Notes: a model not told the origin generated them from the letters alone. A stretch of DNA of 60,707 nt from Robiginitomaculum sp. (GCA_015485335.1 WFTT01000057.1:1-60707), one strand, 5' to 3'. Numbered from the stretch's first letter, positions 1 to 8,728 are shown. Numbers and translations: made by a program.

Positions 1-67
1 ATAAATACGTTTTAAAGCATAAAAACAGAGAATTACGGCAACGTCACCAAAAGGTGAGCTTCGTCCC

Positions 68-1381
68 TCACTCCCCTTGCGATAACTGATAAATCAACAG
101 CGCCGTTTTTTCGGTATTGCGTTTCAGGGTGCTCATATCGGCGGTCTCATCCTTGGTATGGCCGCCGGTGCCCATCAGGCCGAGACCATCCAGCGCCGCC
201 TTGACATAACCGGCGGTAAAGGAAATATCCGCCGCGCCGGCTTTGCGCGGATTGACCGCCAAAACCTCGCCATAGCCCAGATCCTTGCTGATATCACTGT
301 ACAGTTTCAACAGGTCTTGATTGGCCTGTGTGGGGGCCATGGGCGGATAGCCATCGGCAAAGGTAAGGCTGGCCGAGGTCTGGCTCAGATTGTCCGCCAC
401 AATGGCCTGCATTTTAGCCTTGGCCGCGGCCAGTTGTTCGGGGGATTGGGCGCGAATGCCCCCGGTGACCATCAGGGTTTTCGCCACCACATTGCTTTTG
501 CCAAAGGCGGTGCCGGTATTGGTTTTTTGATCATTGGTGATGCGCGTGCCGCCAACAATGCGCCCGGGATTAAAGGTGAGGTTTTCCATAGGCTCCAATT
601 GTTCGCGAAAGGCGTTCAGGATACGTGCCGCCTCCAACACCGCGCCATAACCCACCGTGTCGGTAAAAATTTGCGAGCTGTGGGCCGCCTTTCCACGGAC
701 TTTCAGGGTCCAGCCGACACTGCCGCGCCGGGCAATCACCGCGGTTTTGATATTGCCGTCGCCATCTTCAAAGCCCAGTGCAATATCGGCCCATTTAGCT
801 GCCTCGACCAATGCTTCTTTGGATTTGTCCAGCGGTTTGCCGCTGCTTTCCTCGTCCCCGGTCATGACAATTCTGATACTGACATCATCCAGCACACCGG
901 CGTTTTTTAGCGCCTGCATGGCGGTAATGATGATCACATCGCCGCCCTTCATATCGGTAATGCCGGGGCCTTTGGTTTTGTCATCGCCAAGGGGTTCAAA
1001 GCGCTGAAAATCATCGGTTTTGGCAAACACGGTATCCAGATGCCCGATCAGCAATATTTTTGGCCCTTTGGTGCCATAGGAGGCCACCAGATGACCGGCA
1101 CGGCCAAAATCGGCCCCCTCCACCCATTGCGTGGTAAAGCCAAGGGAGATCAGTTCGGCCCCGAATAATTCGCCAACGTGCTTGACGCCTTCAAAATTCA
1201 TCGTGCCGCTGTTGATATTGACGGCCTGTTCCAGTGTGGCAAGCGCCATGGGCATGGCCTCATCCACGGCGGCGATGATGGCCTTTTGTGCATCCTCATC
1301 GGCCATGGCCGGACGGCCCGTGACCGCCAGTATCAGCACAAACACGGTTAGCATTCTCAACATATCTCGCCCTTTCATCAT
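68..1381 (-). CDS. M20 family metallopeptidase (glutamate carboxypeptidase-like), secreted
   Basis: A zinc-dependent exopeptidase of the M20/CPG2 type, probably periplasmic, that would trim C-terminal residues (classically glutamate) from peptides or folate-like substrates; the actual substrate is unknown. The N-terminus is a signal peptide ending near PAMA (about residue 27). Metal and catalytic residues are visible in the expected order: GHLDTV (H114, D116), TDMKGG (D143), GDEESSG (E177/E178), a metal-binding Glu in GFEDGDG near 205, and a late His in GTGGHTKDE. The dimerisation (lid) domain sits between about 215 and 330. Length (437 aa) is normal. A second Met seven codons in (position 1363) has a GGGCGAG stretch before it and could be the true start. 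The gene stands alone and is divergent from the Sel1/SPOR gene. Confidence 0.9.
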   Translation of the reverse strand: MMKGRDMLRMLTVFVLILAVTGRPAMADEDAQKAIIAAVDEAMPMALATLEQAVNINSGTMNFEGVKHVGELFGAELISLGFTTQWVEGADFGRAGHLVASYGTKGPKILLIGHLDTVFAKTDDFQRFEPLGDDKTKGPGITDMKGGDVIIITAMQALKNAGVLDDVSIRIVMTGDEESSGKPLDKSKEALVEAAKWADIALGFEDGDGNIKTAVIARRGSVGWTLKVRGKAAHSSQIFTDTVGYGAVLEAARILNAFREQLEPMENLTFNPGRIVGGTRITNDQKTNTGTAFGKSNVVAKTLMVTGGIRAQSPEQLAAAKAKMQAIVADNLSQTSASLTFADGYPPMAPTQANQDLLKLYSDISKDLGYGEVLAVNPRKAGAADISFTAGYVKAALDGLGLMGTGGHTKDETADMSTLKRNTEKTALLIYQLSQGE

Positions 1382-1514
1382 CCGCAGAAATGATATTGTG
1401 CGCTACTTACCTACAGCGCAGGACCGGCGTCAAACCACCAGGCGTTGATCCCCCCGCCTTCCTTGTGCTTAATGGGATGATACTCACGTAAAATACACCC
1501 CGGGACAGCAATCC

Positions 1515-2375
1515 ATGAAACCGCAAAATTACTGGTATATTATTCTGCTGGCAGGCGCTGTGGTTTTTGCTGCTCCCGCCATACCGGCCGTGGCCCAGAG
1601 CTTTAGCGGTGCCCAGATTGCCAATCGCATGGCCAAGGCACAGGCCGGTGATATGCGCGAACAGTTTCTGATGGGTCTGATGTATCAGCGCGGTAAAGGC
1701 GTGGCCCAGGATTATAATCAGGCGGCGTTCTGGTACGGCAAATCGGCGGCACAGGGGTTTGCCCTGGCGCAAGTCAGCCTGGGACGGCTTTATGACAAGG
1801 GTCTGGGGGTCGAACAAAGCTATAAAGAAGCCCTGCAATGGTATTACCGGGCCGCCAAAAACGGCAATGCCGATGCCATGTATTTTGTCGGCAGCATGGT
1901 CTATAGCGGCGATGGCATTGCGGCGGATCCAAACATGGCCATGCAATGGTTTCAAAAAGCGGCCGAACATGGCCACCCCCAGGGCAAAGCGGCCTATGAG
2001 CGGGTTCGGGCTGAGCTGGGCACCCCTGCCGCCGCGCCGCCGCCGGCAAGCCCCGTGCAAGCCGGCATTACCGCCCCGGCACCGGCCTCGACGCCCCCAC
2101 CTTCCCCACAAACCACCGCCACCACCCAGGGGTATGCGGTGCAAATCGGCTCGTTCAGAACCCGTCAGCAAGCGCTGGATTACTGGTCCAGCCTGCAAGG
2201 AAAATCCCCGAACCTGTTTGCCAGTACCGATGCCCAGATTTACAAGAAAACCTTTGAATCCGGCAAAGTTTTTTACCGCCTGAATGCCGCCGTTTTCGCG
2301 CAAAAATCAGAGGCCAACGCCCAATGCGCGCGCTATAAAGACAAAGGCACAGACTGTATCATCGTCAAATACTAA
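1515..2375 (+). CDS. Sel1-repeat protein with C-terminal SPOR domain
   Basis: Probably a periplasmic or membrane-anchored scaffold that binds peptidoglycan. The N-terminus (residues about 8-27) is a signal sequence. Three Sel1-like TPR repeats follow (about 47-82, 83-118 and 119-154), recognisable from the A..GY..GKGV.QDY..A..WY..AA pattern. A Pro/Ala/Thr-rich linker (about 170-202) leads to a SPOR domain (about 206-286; QIGSF...R..A, ending in CIIVKY). SPOR domains of known proteins bind denuded septal glycan strands, so a division-site or envelope role is likely but inferred. The NAD-epimerase gene starts 11 bp after the stop, so the two may be co-transcribed. Confidence 0.85.
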   Translation: MKPQNYWYIILLAGAVVFAAPAIPAVAQSFSGAQIANRMAKAQAGDMREQFLMGLMYQRGKGVAQDYNQAAFWYGKSAAQGFALAQVSLGRLYDKGLGVEQSYKEALQWYYRAAKNGNADAMYFVGSMVYSGDGIAADPNMAMQWFQKAAEHGHPQGKAAYERVRAELGTPAAAPPPASPVQAGITAPAPASTPPPSPQTTATTQGYAVQIGSFRTRQQALDYWSSLQGKSPNLFASTDAQIYKKTFESGKVFYRLNAAVFAQKSEANAQCARYKDKGTDCIIVKY

Positions 2376-2386
2376 CGAGGATCATT

Positions 2387-3343
2387 ATGCGTATTTTCAT
2401 CACCGGGGCATCAGGGTTTGTGGGCGGTGCGGCGGCGCGCCATTTCGCCAAATCCCATGATGTGGTGGCCATGTCCCGCTCGGAAAAATCTGATGAAACC
2501 ATCAAGGCGCTGGGCGTAACGCCGGTCCGCTGTGCCCTGGGCGAAGTGACCACCGAGCACCTAAAGGACGTGGATGTGATCATCCATGCCGCCGCCAAGG
2601 TCGAGGAATGGGGGCCGTGGGCGGATTATTGGAAACTGAATGTGGGCGGCACCACCCAATTGCTGGAAACCGCCAAAGCGGCTGGGGTAAAAACCTTTAT
2701 TCATATCGGCACTGAAGCCAGCATGTTTTACGGCCAGTCTATGCGTAATATCGATGAGACTTTGCCGCTGGCGCTGCGCAGTCCCTATCCCTATTCACGC
2801 ACCAAGGCCCATGCGGAACAGGCGGTACTGGCCGCCAATGATGAAAACTTTCGCACCATCAGCGTCCGCCCACGCATGATCTGGGGCCCTGGCGACAAGA
2901 CTATTTTGCCCGTGGTGCTGGAAATGATCGAAAAGGGCCGCTTTATGTGGGTGGATGGGGGCAAGGCCCTAACCAGCACCACCCATATTGATAATCTGGT
3001 GCACGGCATTGATCTGGCCATAGCACGTGGCAAAGGCGGCGAGGCGTATTTTATCACCGATGAAGGCACGAGGTCTTTACGTGAATTTTTCACCGCCCTG
3101 ACGGCCACAACGGGGGTCACCCCACCGGACAAGGAAATGCCGGGCTGGCTGGCCGGATTGCTGGCCCGGATCATGGAAGGTATCTGGCGTGGATTAAGCC
3201 TTAAATCCACGCCGCCGCTGACCCGCTTTGCCGCCGACATGATGCGCCGCGAGGGCACCATCAATATCGCCAAGGCCCGGCGTGAGCTTGGCTATGCCCC
3301 GGTGATCAGCGTTGAGGACGGCCTGGCGGCGCTTTCTGCCTAG
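2387..3343 (+). CDS. NAD(P)-dependent epimerase/dehydratase family protein (extended SDR)
   Basis: An extended short-chain dehydrogenase/reductase. The Rossmann dinucleotide motif GASGFVG is at residues 7-13 and the catalytic YxxxK is Y136-K140 (YSRTK), with an upstream IGTEAS segment supplying the active-site Ser/Thr. The C-terminal third (about 225-300) fits the sterol/NDP-sugar dehydrogenase-like branch. The substrate cannot be told from sequence; nucleotide sugars, 3-beta-hydroxysteroids and NmrA-type redox sensing are all possible. A GAGG ribosome-binding site precedes the ATG. The stop codon overlaps the end of the convergent S41 peptidase gene by 4 bp, so no terminator fits between them. 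Confidence 0.88.
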   Translation: MRIFITGASGFVGGAAARHFAKSHDVVAMSRSEKSDETIKALGVTPVRCALGEVTTEHLKDVDVIIHAAAKVEEWGPWADYWKLNVGGTTQLLETAKAAGVKTFIHIGTEASMFYGQSMRNIDETLPLALRSPYPYSRTKAHAEQAVLAANDENFRTISVRPRMIWGPGDKTILPVVLEMIEKGRFMWVDGGKALTSTTHIDNLVHGIDLAIARGKGGEAYFITDEGTRSLREFFTALTATTGVTPPDKEMPGWLAGLLARIMEGIWRGLSLKSTPPLTRFAADMMRREGTINIAKARRELGYAPVISVEDGLAALSA

Positions 3344-6300
3344 CCATCGATTTGTGCCAGCAAGGCCTTCACCGCGCGTTCCAATTGCTTGTCTTCGCCG
3401 CTCTCCACGCTGTCCGGGTCATTATTGACGCGAATGTCCGGCTCGGTCTGCTTACCTTCCATATAATCGCCATCCCGGTCATGAATGCCCAATTGTGGCA
3501 CGCCCCAGAACATATCTCCGGTCATCAGGCGTTCCCAGCCCGCATAGGTGCACGTGCCTGAAATGGGCATGCCCACCACCTTGCCAATACCCAGGGTCTG
3601 ATAAGTGGCGGGAAAACAATGACCGTCGGAATAATTGGACTCGTTGGCGATCACAATGCTGGGTTTGGTCCAGCGGGTAATCGGCTCGCCCTGCACTTCG
3701 CGGCCACGGCTGACATTATGGGTATAGACATGCCCGTCCAACAGACGGTTCAGATCCTCCATCAGATCACCGCCGGCATTATCGCGGGTGTCCAGCACAA
3801 TGCCATCCTTGGCAAAATGGCGGCCAAACAGTTCGCGATACACCACCCGAAACACACTATCGCTCATATTGGGAATGTGCACATAACCAAGCCGTCCGCC
3901 AGATAGCTTCTCGACCAGGGCATTGCGATCCTTAACCCAGGCCAGATAGGCCCAGCCCGCTTCATCGCTGCCACTGACCGGCTTGACCACCAGATCAAAA
4001 GGCGTGCCGCCGGGGGCCACCAAAGTCAGACGAAGGCGCTGACCGGCCCGGTTTTTCAGATAAGAGAAATAGTTATCACCGGCACCCAACACATGACCAT
4101 CAATGGCACGAATGATCGTGCCCTCTGGAATGGTATGACCGCCTTTGCGCAAGGGGCTTTGGGGATATACCGCCATAATGCGCATACCCGGCCCCGCATA
4201 GGTGGGGTCATAGGCCACGCCTAGCGCCGCCGTATGGTCGGCCTTTTCGTTGCGCGGACGATACCGCACCGCGGTGTGCGAGGCGTTCAGCTCGCCCAGC
4301 ATTTCATTGGTCAGATCGGCAAAATCACGATTGTTAGAGATCGCCGAGACCTTGGCCCCATAGGCGGTGCGCATAAAGGGCCAGTCCACCCCGTGCAGGG
4401 TATCGACATAAAAAATGTCTTTGGTACGCCGCCATATATGGCCAAAAAGCTCTTTCCGTTCCGCATCGGGTTTTAAGTCCAGCGTGGCGGATATTTTCAC
4501 CGGTTTGGCTTTGTCCGCATCGCTTTTGGCATCAATTTTCATCAATGCCCCATCGGCCAGCACCACCAGGGTTTTGCCGTCCTGGCTCAAAGACAGGCTG
4601 GCCCGGTCCGCATCCAGCGAGACCAGTTTTTTGGTCTCTTCTTCGCGAAAATCATGCACCCACAAATCATAGCCACCCTCAAAGGCGGACAGGTAAAACA
4701 ACAGGTCCGCATCCTTGGAAAGCACTGCATCGGCCAGTTCGGACGAATTGATCGTCAGGCGCTGTTGCCGATCAGACAGATTATCCCATTCGATCACCAC
4801 CGGTTTGGTTTCGTCGTCTTTTTTGGACTTTTTACCTTTCTTCTTCTTGGATTTTTTCTTGGCGTCTTTTTTGGTTGCTTCCTCGGCCTCTTCGTCCAGG
4901 GCCACGTCCTCTTTGGAGCGCGAGAACTTGTCCATGGCATCCTGGTTCAAAAAGGCGGCCATCACATCAAAATTGGCACCGTGGCTGCCGTGATCACGGC
5001 GACCATAACGCCCGGTAAACCAGATGATCATACCGCCCGATGCATGCCATTTGGGCGCAGCGTCGGTATAGCCAGACAGGGAAATATCGCGCACTTTGCC
5101 AGATCCATCGGCATTCACAATGGCTATATTGGTGAAAAACAAACGCCCATTACTGGCCATATCCACCGCCAGTTTGGTGCTGTCTGGTGACCAGTCAAAA
5201 TTGATATAGCCGGTGGTGCTGTCATGGTTATAGGTATCGGGCAGCACGGTCACCACGGATTGATCGGCCCGGGTGAACACCCGTACGGTGTTGCGTGCCT
5301 CGGTATAGGCGATTTTTTTGCCATCCGGCGACGGCGTTGGCTGAATGGCGCCGCCTTCGGGTTCGATCAGCGCCTTTTCATTAATCTTGGTGGCGGTGAA
5401 AAAATGGGTTTCCTTATCGTCCGCCCGGCGCACCTCAAAAATGCGCCAGCGCCCGTCCCGCTCGCCGGCAAATAACAATCCCTTGCCGTCCGGGGTAAAG
5501 ACCACATCGCGTTCTTCGCCAGGGGTATTGGTGATACGCCGGGTGGTGGCAAATTCCATTGAGGTGACAAACACCTCGCCGCGGGACACAAAGGCCACTT
5601 CCTTGCCATCGGGAGAGATAGCAAATTCGCTGACCTTGCCGGCAACCCCCAGGGGCAGTTCATCACGGCCATGGCCGTCCGCCCCAAAGCGCACATCCAC
5701 ACGCACCGGATCATTACCATCGCGCACCGTATAAAGATCGCCATGCCAGCTATAACTGAGCGTGCCATCATCAGAAACGGAAAGCCCACGTACCGGATGG
5801 ATTTTATGGTGGGTGATCTGGCGGGCTTCGCCGTTTAAGGGCTTCACCCATACATTAAAAACACCGCCCCGTTCCGAAAGGAAATAAAACCCGTCATTCC
5901 CTGCATTCCAGACCGGATTATGGTCGGCGGCGGGGTTTTTGGTCAGTTGTTCATGGTGTTTGCTGGCCACATCATAAAGCCAGATATCCCGGGCAAAGGA
6001 TGAGGTGTCATGTTTGCGAAAAAAGTTCTCCCGCGCATGTTCGCGCAAATATAAAATCTTGCTGCCATCCTTGCCATAGCTGGCCTGCATGGCCCCGGTG
6101 GTGAAAATCTGGCGCGGGGTGCCGCCGGCGACGTTCACCGCATACAGCTCGGGCATACGGCGGCGCGGATTGATATGGGCTTTGGGATTATCCTGACGCA
6201 CCGAATTAAACAAAACGGTTTTGCCATCGGGGGAAAACCCGCTGGGGTGGTCATCGGCATCATTAAACGTCAGCCGCGTGGCCCGCCCCCCGGCGGCGGG

Positions 6301-6606
6301 CATGACAAACACATCCAGATTGCCATAACGATCACTGGCAAAGGCCAGCCATTGACCATCGGCGGACCAGACCGGCTCGCCCTCCCAGGCTTCATTTATC
6401 GTCAAAGGGCGCGCCATACCCCCGATGGCGGGTACGGCATATAAATCACCGTCCGCATGAAACACAATGGTATTGCCATCGGGCGAGATTGCCGGGTTGC
6501 GGATCCAGTTTTCCCGCGCCTCCTGCGCCTCCTGCGCCTGGGCAAATCCAGCCCCCATAAACGCAACCAACGCCAATACAAATGTAATTACAAATCGAAA
6601 CTGCAT
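3340..6606 (-). CDS. Tricorn-type S41 family serine peptidase with beta-propellers and PDZ
   Basis: A very large (1088 aa) periplasmic peptidase resembling archaeal tricorn protease, which degrades oligopeptides. The chosen start gives a clean signal peptide (MQFRF...AGFAQAQ); an upstream in-frame extension to 6663 lacks one. PD40/WD-like propeller blades (repeated SPDG and SADG turns) fill about residues 30-530. A Lys-rich stretch at about 577-598 links to the second half. The core domain carries the Ser-His pair in NASHTAV (S776, H777), a PDZ domain at about 790-876, and the S41 nucleophile in NYSDGHCFP (S993) after LDTRDNAGGD. These match the tricorn Ser-His-Ser-Glu arrangement. The gene lies 84 bp downstream of the HTH gene on the same strand. 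Confidence 0.88.
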   Translation of the reverse strand: MQFRFVITFVLALVAFMGAGFAQAQEAQEARENWIRNPAISPDGNTIVFHADGDLYAVPAIGGMARPLTINEAWEGEPVWSADGQWLAFASDRYGNLDVFVMPAAGGRATRLTFNDADDHPSGFSPDGKTVLFNSVRQDNPKAHINPRRRMPELYAVNVAGGTPRQIFTTGAMQASYGKDGSKILYLREHARENFFRKHDTSSFARDIWLYDVASKHHEQLTKNPAADHNPVWNAGNDGFYFLSERGGVFNVWVKPLNGEARQITHHKIHPVRGLSVSDDGTLSYSWHGDLYTVRDGNDPVRVDVRFGADGHGRDELPLGVAGKVSEFAISPDGKEVAFVSRGEVFVTSMEFATTRRITNTPGEERDVVFTPDGKGLLFAGERDGRWRIFEVRRADDKETHFFTATKINEKALIEPEGGAIQPTPSPDGKKIAYTEARNTVRVFTRADQSVVTVLPDTYNHDSTTGYINFDWSPDSTKLAVDMASNGRLFFTNIAIVNADGSGKVRDISLSGYTDAAPKWHASGGMIIWFTGRYGRRDHGSHGANFDVMAAFLNQDAMDKFSRSKEDVALDEEAEEATKKDAKKKSKKKKGKKSKKDDETKPVVIEWDNLSDRQQRLTINSSELADAVLSKDADLLFYLSAFEGGYDLWVHDFREEETKKLVSLDADRASLSLSQDGKTLVVLADGALMKIDAKSDADKAKPVKISATLDLKPDAERKELFGHIWRRTKDIFYVDTLHGVDWPFMRTAYGAKVSAISNNRDFADLTNEMLGELNASHTAVRYRPRNEKADHTAALGVAYDPTYAGPGMRIMAVYPQSPLRKGGHTIPEGTIIRAIDGHVLGAGDNYFSYLKNRAGQRLRLTLVAPGGTPFDLVVKPVSGSDEAGWAYLAWVKDRNALVEKLSGGRLGYVHIPNMSDSVFRVVYRELFGRHFAKDGIVLDTRDNAGGDLMEDLNRLLDGHVYTHNVSRGREVQGEPITRWTKPSIVIANESNYSDGHCFPATYQTLGIGKVVGMPISGTCTYAGWERLMTGDMFWGVPQLGIHDRDGDYMEGKQTEPDIRVNNDPDSVESGEDKQLERAVKALLAQIDG

Positions 6607-6690
6607 GATGAACCCCGCCCTTTTTCTGCCGAACTTTATTTCAGTCTTGGCCGGGCGAGGCAAGACGGCGCGCCAATGGTTACCGGAGTT

Positions 6691-7266
6691 TCATGAAGAC
6701 GGCGGCCCTTCCTTTTCCTCCCCGGGGTTTTCATTCAGCCGGACCAGCATTTCCATCATCTGTTCGCGCATGGCCTCGTCTTCGCCCTCGGTGCCATAGA
6801 CATCGTTCAGGTCACGGCCAGGCTGGTTTGCATCAAAAATCTGTTTTTCCGCTTCGCGCAGTCGGCCCGCCGCCATGGACAGCGCCGCGGCAAGGCGGGT
6901 GGTAACCACGGTATCGCCCAGATCGGCATGTTCCATCGCCTCTTCCAGCGTGCGCACCGCCAGACGCAAGGCATCAATGCCCCGCGCCGTGCCCCGTTGC
7001 CAGTTCTCGCGGGTGCGCCGCTTGCGCAAGGTGGTTTCGCTAACGCCAAACTGTGTCGCCAATACGCGCACAGGCTTGCCGGCCTCCCATTGATGGCGAA
7101 TGGCTTGCCAGTCCGGCGGCGGCGGGGCGGGCCAATGCTCAGACATCGCACGCTGGTTGATCTCAGCAATGGGCAGGGCCAGCACATAGGCGATCTGGCG
7201 CGCGGTTTTGCCCTGGCCATAAAGTGCGCGGGCCTCGGCCCATTTAGTTTCATGATCGGCATTCAT
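6691..7266 (-). CDS. Helix-turn-helix protein of unknown function
   Basis: I do not recognise this gene. The 191-aa product has two successive helix-turn-helix-like segments, one near ARALYGQGKTARQIAYVL and one near LATQFGVSETTLRKRRTREN, each followed by a Trp-containing tail (EHWPAP, ENWQRG). A helical region with ALSMAAGRLREAEKQ and an acidic C-terminus follow. The twin-HTH layout is reminiscent of small terminase subunits and of some transposase or recombinase DNA-binding domains, but no phage or transposase gene is nearby. I chose Met at 7266: the longer frame to 7464 translates straight through the palindromic repeats at 7331-7398 and is not credible. It is divergent from ruvC and upstream of the S41 peptidase. 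Confidence 0.6.
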   Translation of the reverse strand: MNADHETKWAEARALYGQGKTARQIAYVLALPIAEINQRAMSEHWPAPPPPDWQAIRHQWEAGKPVRVLATQFGVSETTLRKRRTRENWQRGTARGIDALRLAVRTLEEAMEHADLGDTVVTTRLAAALSMAAGRLREAEKQIFDANQPGRDLNDVYGTEGEDEAMREQMMEMLVRLNENPGEEKEGPPSS

Positions 7267-7330
7267 GGGCGTAAGTATACGGTCATGGGCACAGGGTCGG
7301 ATAAGTTCGATTTGTTCAGAAGCACCAACC

Positions 7331-7355
7331 TCATCCTGAGCCTGTCGAAGGATGA
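7331..7355. repeat. Intergenic palindromic repeat (REP-like), copy 1
   Basis: Imperfect inverted repeat with arms TCATCCT and AGGATGA around GAGCCTGTCGA. From memory, closely similar palindromes are scattered between genes in many alphaproteobacterial genomes. It lies between the divergent HTH gene and ruvC. Confidence 0.75.
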
Positions 7356-7365
7356 AGGCTAACGC

Positions 7366-7398
7366 CGTGTCATCCCGGATCCAATTCGGGATGACACG
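7366..7398. repeat. Intergenic palindromic repeat with 12-bp arms
   Basis: Perfect inverted repeat: CGTGTCATCCCG (7366-7377) and CGGGATGACACG (7387-7398) around a 9-bp loop. This is the familiar ATCCCGGAT...GGGATGAC type of dispersed repeat. Any role in transcription termination or mRNA stability is inferred; no T-run follows on either strand. Confidence 0.8.
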
Positions 7399-7426
7399 TT
7401 TGGGGTTGGGAGGAAAGGAGTGCAGA

Positions 7427-7598
7427 ACCCCCGGGGATAAACCTGATACTCCCGCAAAAGGCACCCAAGGGACGTTTCAGGGTCAATATTTACCCCTTAC
7501 CCATCCCTCGATTACCCCTTATTCGTCCCTTTTCTGCGTTAAAAACACCCTTTATTACCCCTCAAATGATGCTTATTACCCCTTTTTGCCCCTAGAGT
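7427..7598. promoter_or_regulatory. Helically phased TTACCCCTT array upstream of ruvC
   Basis: The gap before ruvC contains the 15-mer ACCCCCGGGGATAAA (7427-7441), then GGG tracts at 7469 and 7480, then repeated TTACCCCTT-like units. Unit starts fall at 7490, 7501, 7512, 7523, 7544, 7555, 7576 and 7586, so successive steps are 10-11 bp or 21 bp. All copies therefore sit on one face of the helix. The best copies are at 7490, 7512, 7555 and 7576; the others keep only the CCC(C)T core. The array ends about 7 bp before the ruvC ATG. A regulatory or DNA-structural role is inferred. A related array lies upstream of rpoH at 29590-29746. Confidence 0.6.
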
Positions 7599-7604
7599 GG
7601 GTTT

Positions 7605-8108
7605 ATGAGCGAAATGATTCGGATTTTGGGAATTGATCCGGGCCTGCGCCGGTGCGGCTGGGGTCTGGTGGATGTGCGCGGCAGCAAAATCAGCTACCAT
7701 GCCTGTGGCACCATTATCCCCGATACGAAAGCAGAAATGAGCGTGCGCCTGTTGCACATATTTCACGAAATGCGCGCCGTCATCGCGCGCTATAATCCGG
7801 ATCGCGCGGCCATTGAAGATACCTTCATGAACAACAATGCCGCCTCGGCATTAAAACTGGGGGCGGCCCGCGCAGCGGCCATGCTGGCCCCGGCGGAGGC
7901 GGGTCTGGGCGTGGAGAATTATGCGCCCCGCCTTATCAAGAAGGCAATCGTCGGCACCGGCCGCGCGGACAAAAACCAGATGGCAGCCATGGTCGCCATG
8001 TTGCTGCCGGGCTGCACCGCCAAGGCCGATGAAGCCGATGCGTTGGCCATTGCCATATGTTGCGCCAATCATGCGCCGCTGGCCACAGCGTTGGAGCAGG
8101 CCTCATGA
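7605..8108 (+). CDS. ruvC: Crossover junction endodeoxyribonuclease RuvC
   Basis: Holliday-junction resolvase that nicks four-way junctions symmetrically, acting on junctions driven by RuvAB. The RNase H-like fold carries the four catalytic acids in the expected places: D11 (GIDPG), E71 (IED), and D142 and D145 (ADEADALAIA). Length (167 aa) is normal. The stop overlaps the ruvA start as ATGA, so ruvC-ruvA-ruvB are translationally coupled. The ATG has only a weak ribosome-binding site (GAGTGGG) because a C-tract array runs almost up to it. I see no LexA box of the GTTC-N7-GTTC type in front of it. Confidence 0.97.
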   Translation: MSEMIRILGIDPGLRRCGWGLVDVRGSKISYHACGTIIPDTKAEMSVRLLHIFHEMRAVIARYNPDRAAIEDTFMNNNAASALKLGAARAAAMLAPAEAGLGVENYAPRLIKKAIVGTGRADKNQMAAMVAMLLPGCTAKADEADALAIAICCANHAPLATALEQAS

Positions 8109-8728
8109 TCGGAAAGCTGAGCGGGATTGTCGATGCGCTGGGAAGCGGTGAAGCCATACTGGACGTAAGCGGGGTTGGCTATCTGGTGCAATGCGGGGCG
8201 CGCACTCTGCGCACTCTGAGCATTGGCAAGCCGGCGCAATTGCATATCGAAACCGTATTGCGGCAGGATTTATTGCGTCTTTATGGTTTTGCCAGCGAAG
8301 AGGAACGCGCCTGGTTTGTACGCCTGCAGGAAATTCAGGGGGTGGGGCCAAAGGCCGCCCTGGCGGTGCTGGACACCCTGTCCCCGATGGAATTGATCAA
8401 TGCGGCGGCTCTGGAAGACAAGGCAGCGATTGCCCGGGCGCAGGGCGTGGGACCACGCATCGCGGCCCGCATTGCCGGCGAGCTGAAAGACAAGCCACCG
8501 CCCACCGGACGCTCGCTGGGCGGTCTGATGCCCGCCGCCGCGCCCAGCACCACCCCCAGCGCGCCAAACGCGCTCAGCATGAATGCCGAGGCGGTATCGG
8601 CACTGGTCAATCTGGGCCTGAACCCGGCCGATGCCCAGCGCGCCGTGGCGAGTGCAGGGCGTACATTGGGCGAAGAGGCCAGCCTGGATAATCTCATCCG
8701 GGTGGCCCTGAAAGATATGGGCACATGA
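8105..8728 (+). CDS. ruvA: Holliday junction branch migration protein RuvA
   Basis: Tetrameric junction-binding subunit that holds the four-way junction and recruits RuvB. Starting at MIGKLSGIV, the 207-aa product has the N-terminal OB fold (about 1-62), tandem helix-hairpin-helix motifs ([13 protein letters not shown] and [16 protein letters not shown]), a Pro/Ala-rich flexible linker with [13 protein letters not shown], and the C-terminal domain III that contacts RuvB ([17 protein letters not shown]). The upstream frame to 8057 overlaps ruvC and is not needed. Start and stop both overlap neighbours by 4 bp. Confidence 0.97.
   Translation: MIGKLSGIVDALGSGEAILDVSGVGYLVQCGARTLRTLSIGKPAQLHIETVLRQDLLRLYGFASEEERAWFVRLQEIQGVGPKAALAVLDTLSPMELINAAALEDKAAIARAQGVGPRIAARIAGELKDKPPPTGRSLGGLMPAAAPSTTPSAPNALSMNAEAVSALVNLGLNPADAQRAVASAGRTLGEEASLDNLIRVALKDMGT

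Noticed and set aside
44-57. Small hairpin TCACC-AAAA-GGTGA after the M20 peptidase gene, considered as terminator
   Set aside because: Only five pairs and no adjacent T-run on the correct strand.
577-598. Lys-rich segment of the S41 peptidase (coordinates are residues) considered as a frameshift or insertion
   Set aside because: Reading frame is intact on both sides and charged linkers at this place are common in bacterial tricorn homologues.
7305-7317. GTTC-N5-GTTC near ruvC, considered as a LexA box
   Set aside because: The spacer is 5 bp instead of 7 and the site is almost 300 bp from ruvC.
7267-7464. N-terminal extension of the HTH gene (66 extra codons)
   Set aside because: It translates the palindromic repeats at 7331-7398, giving the VIPNWIRDD and LRQAQDE strings typical of such repeats rather than real protein.
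7427-7598. Phased repeat array considered as CRISPR or plasmid-type iterons
   Set aside because: Units are only about 9 bp with 10-11 bp period and no unique spacers; no cas, rep or par genes are nearby. An origin cannot be excluded but nothing supports one.
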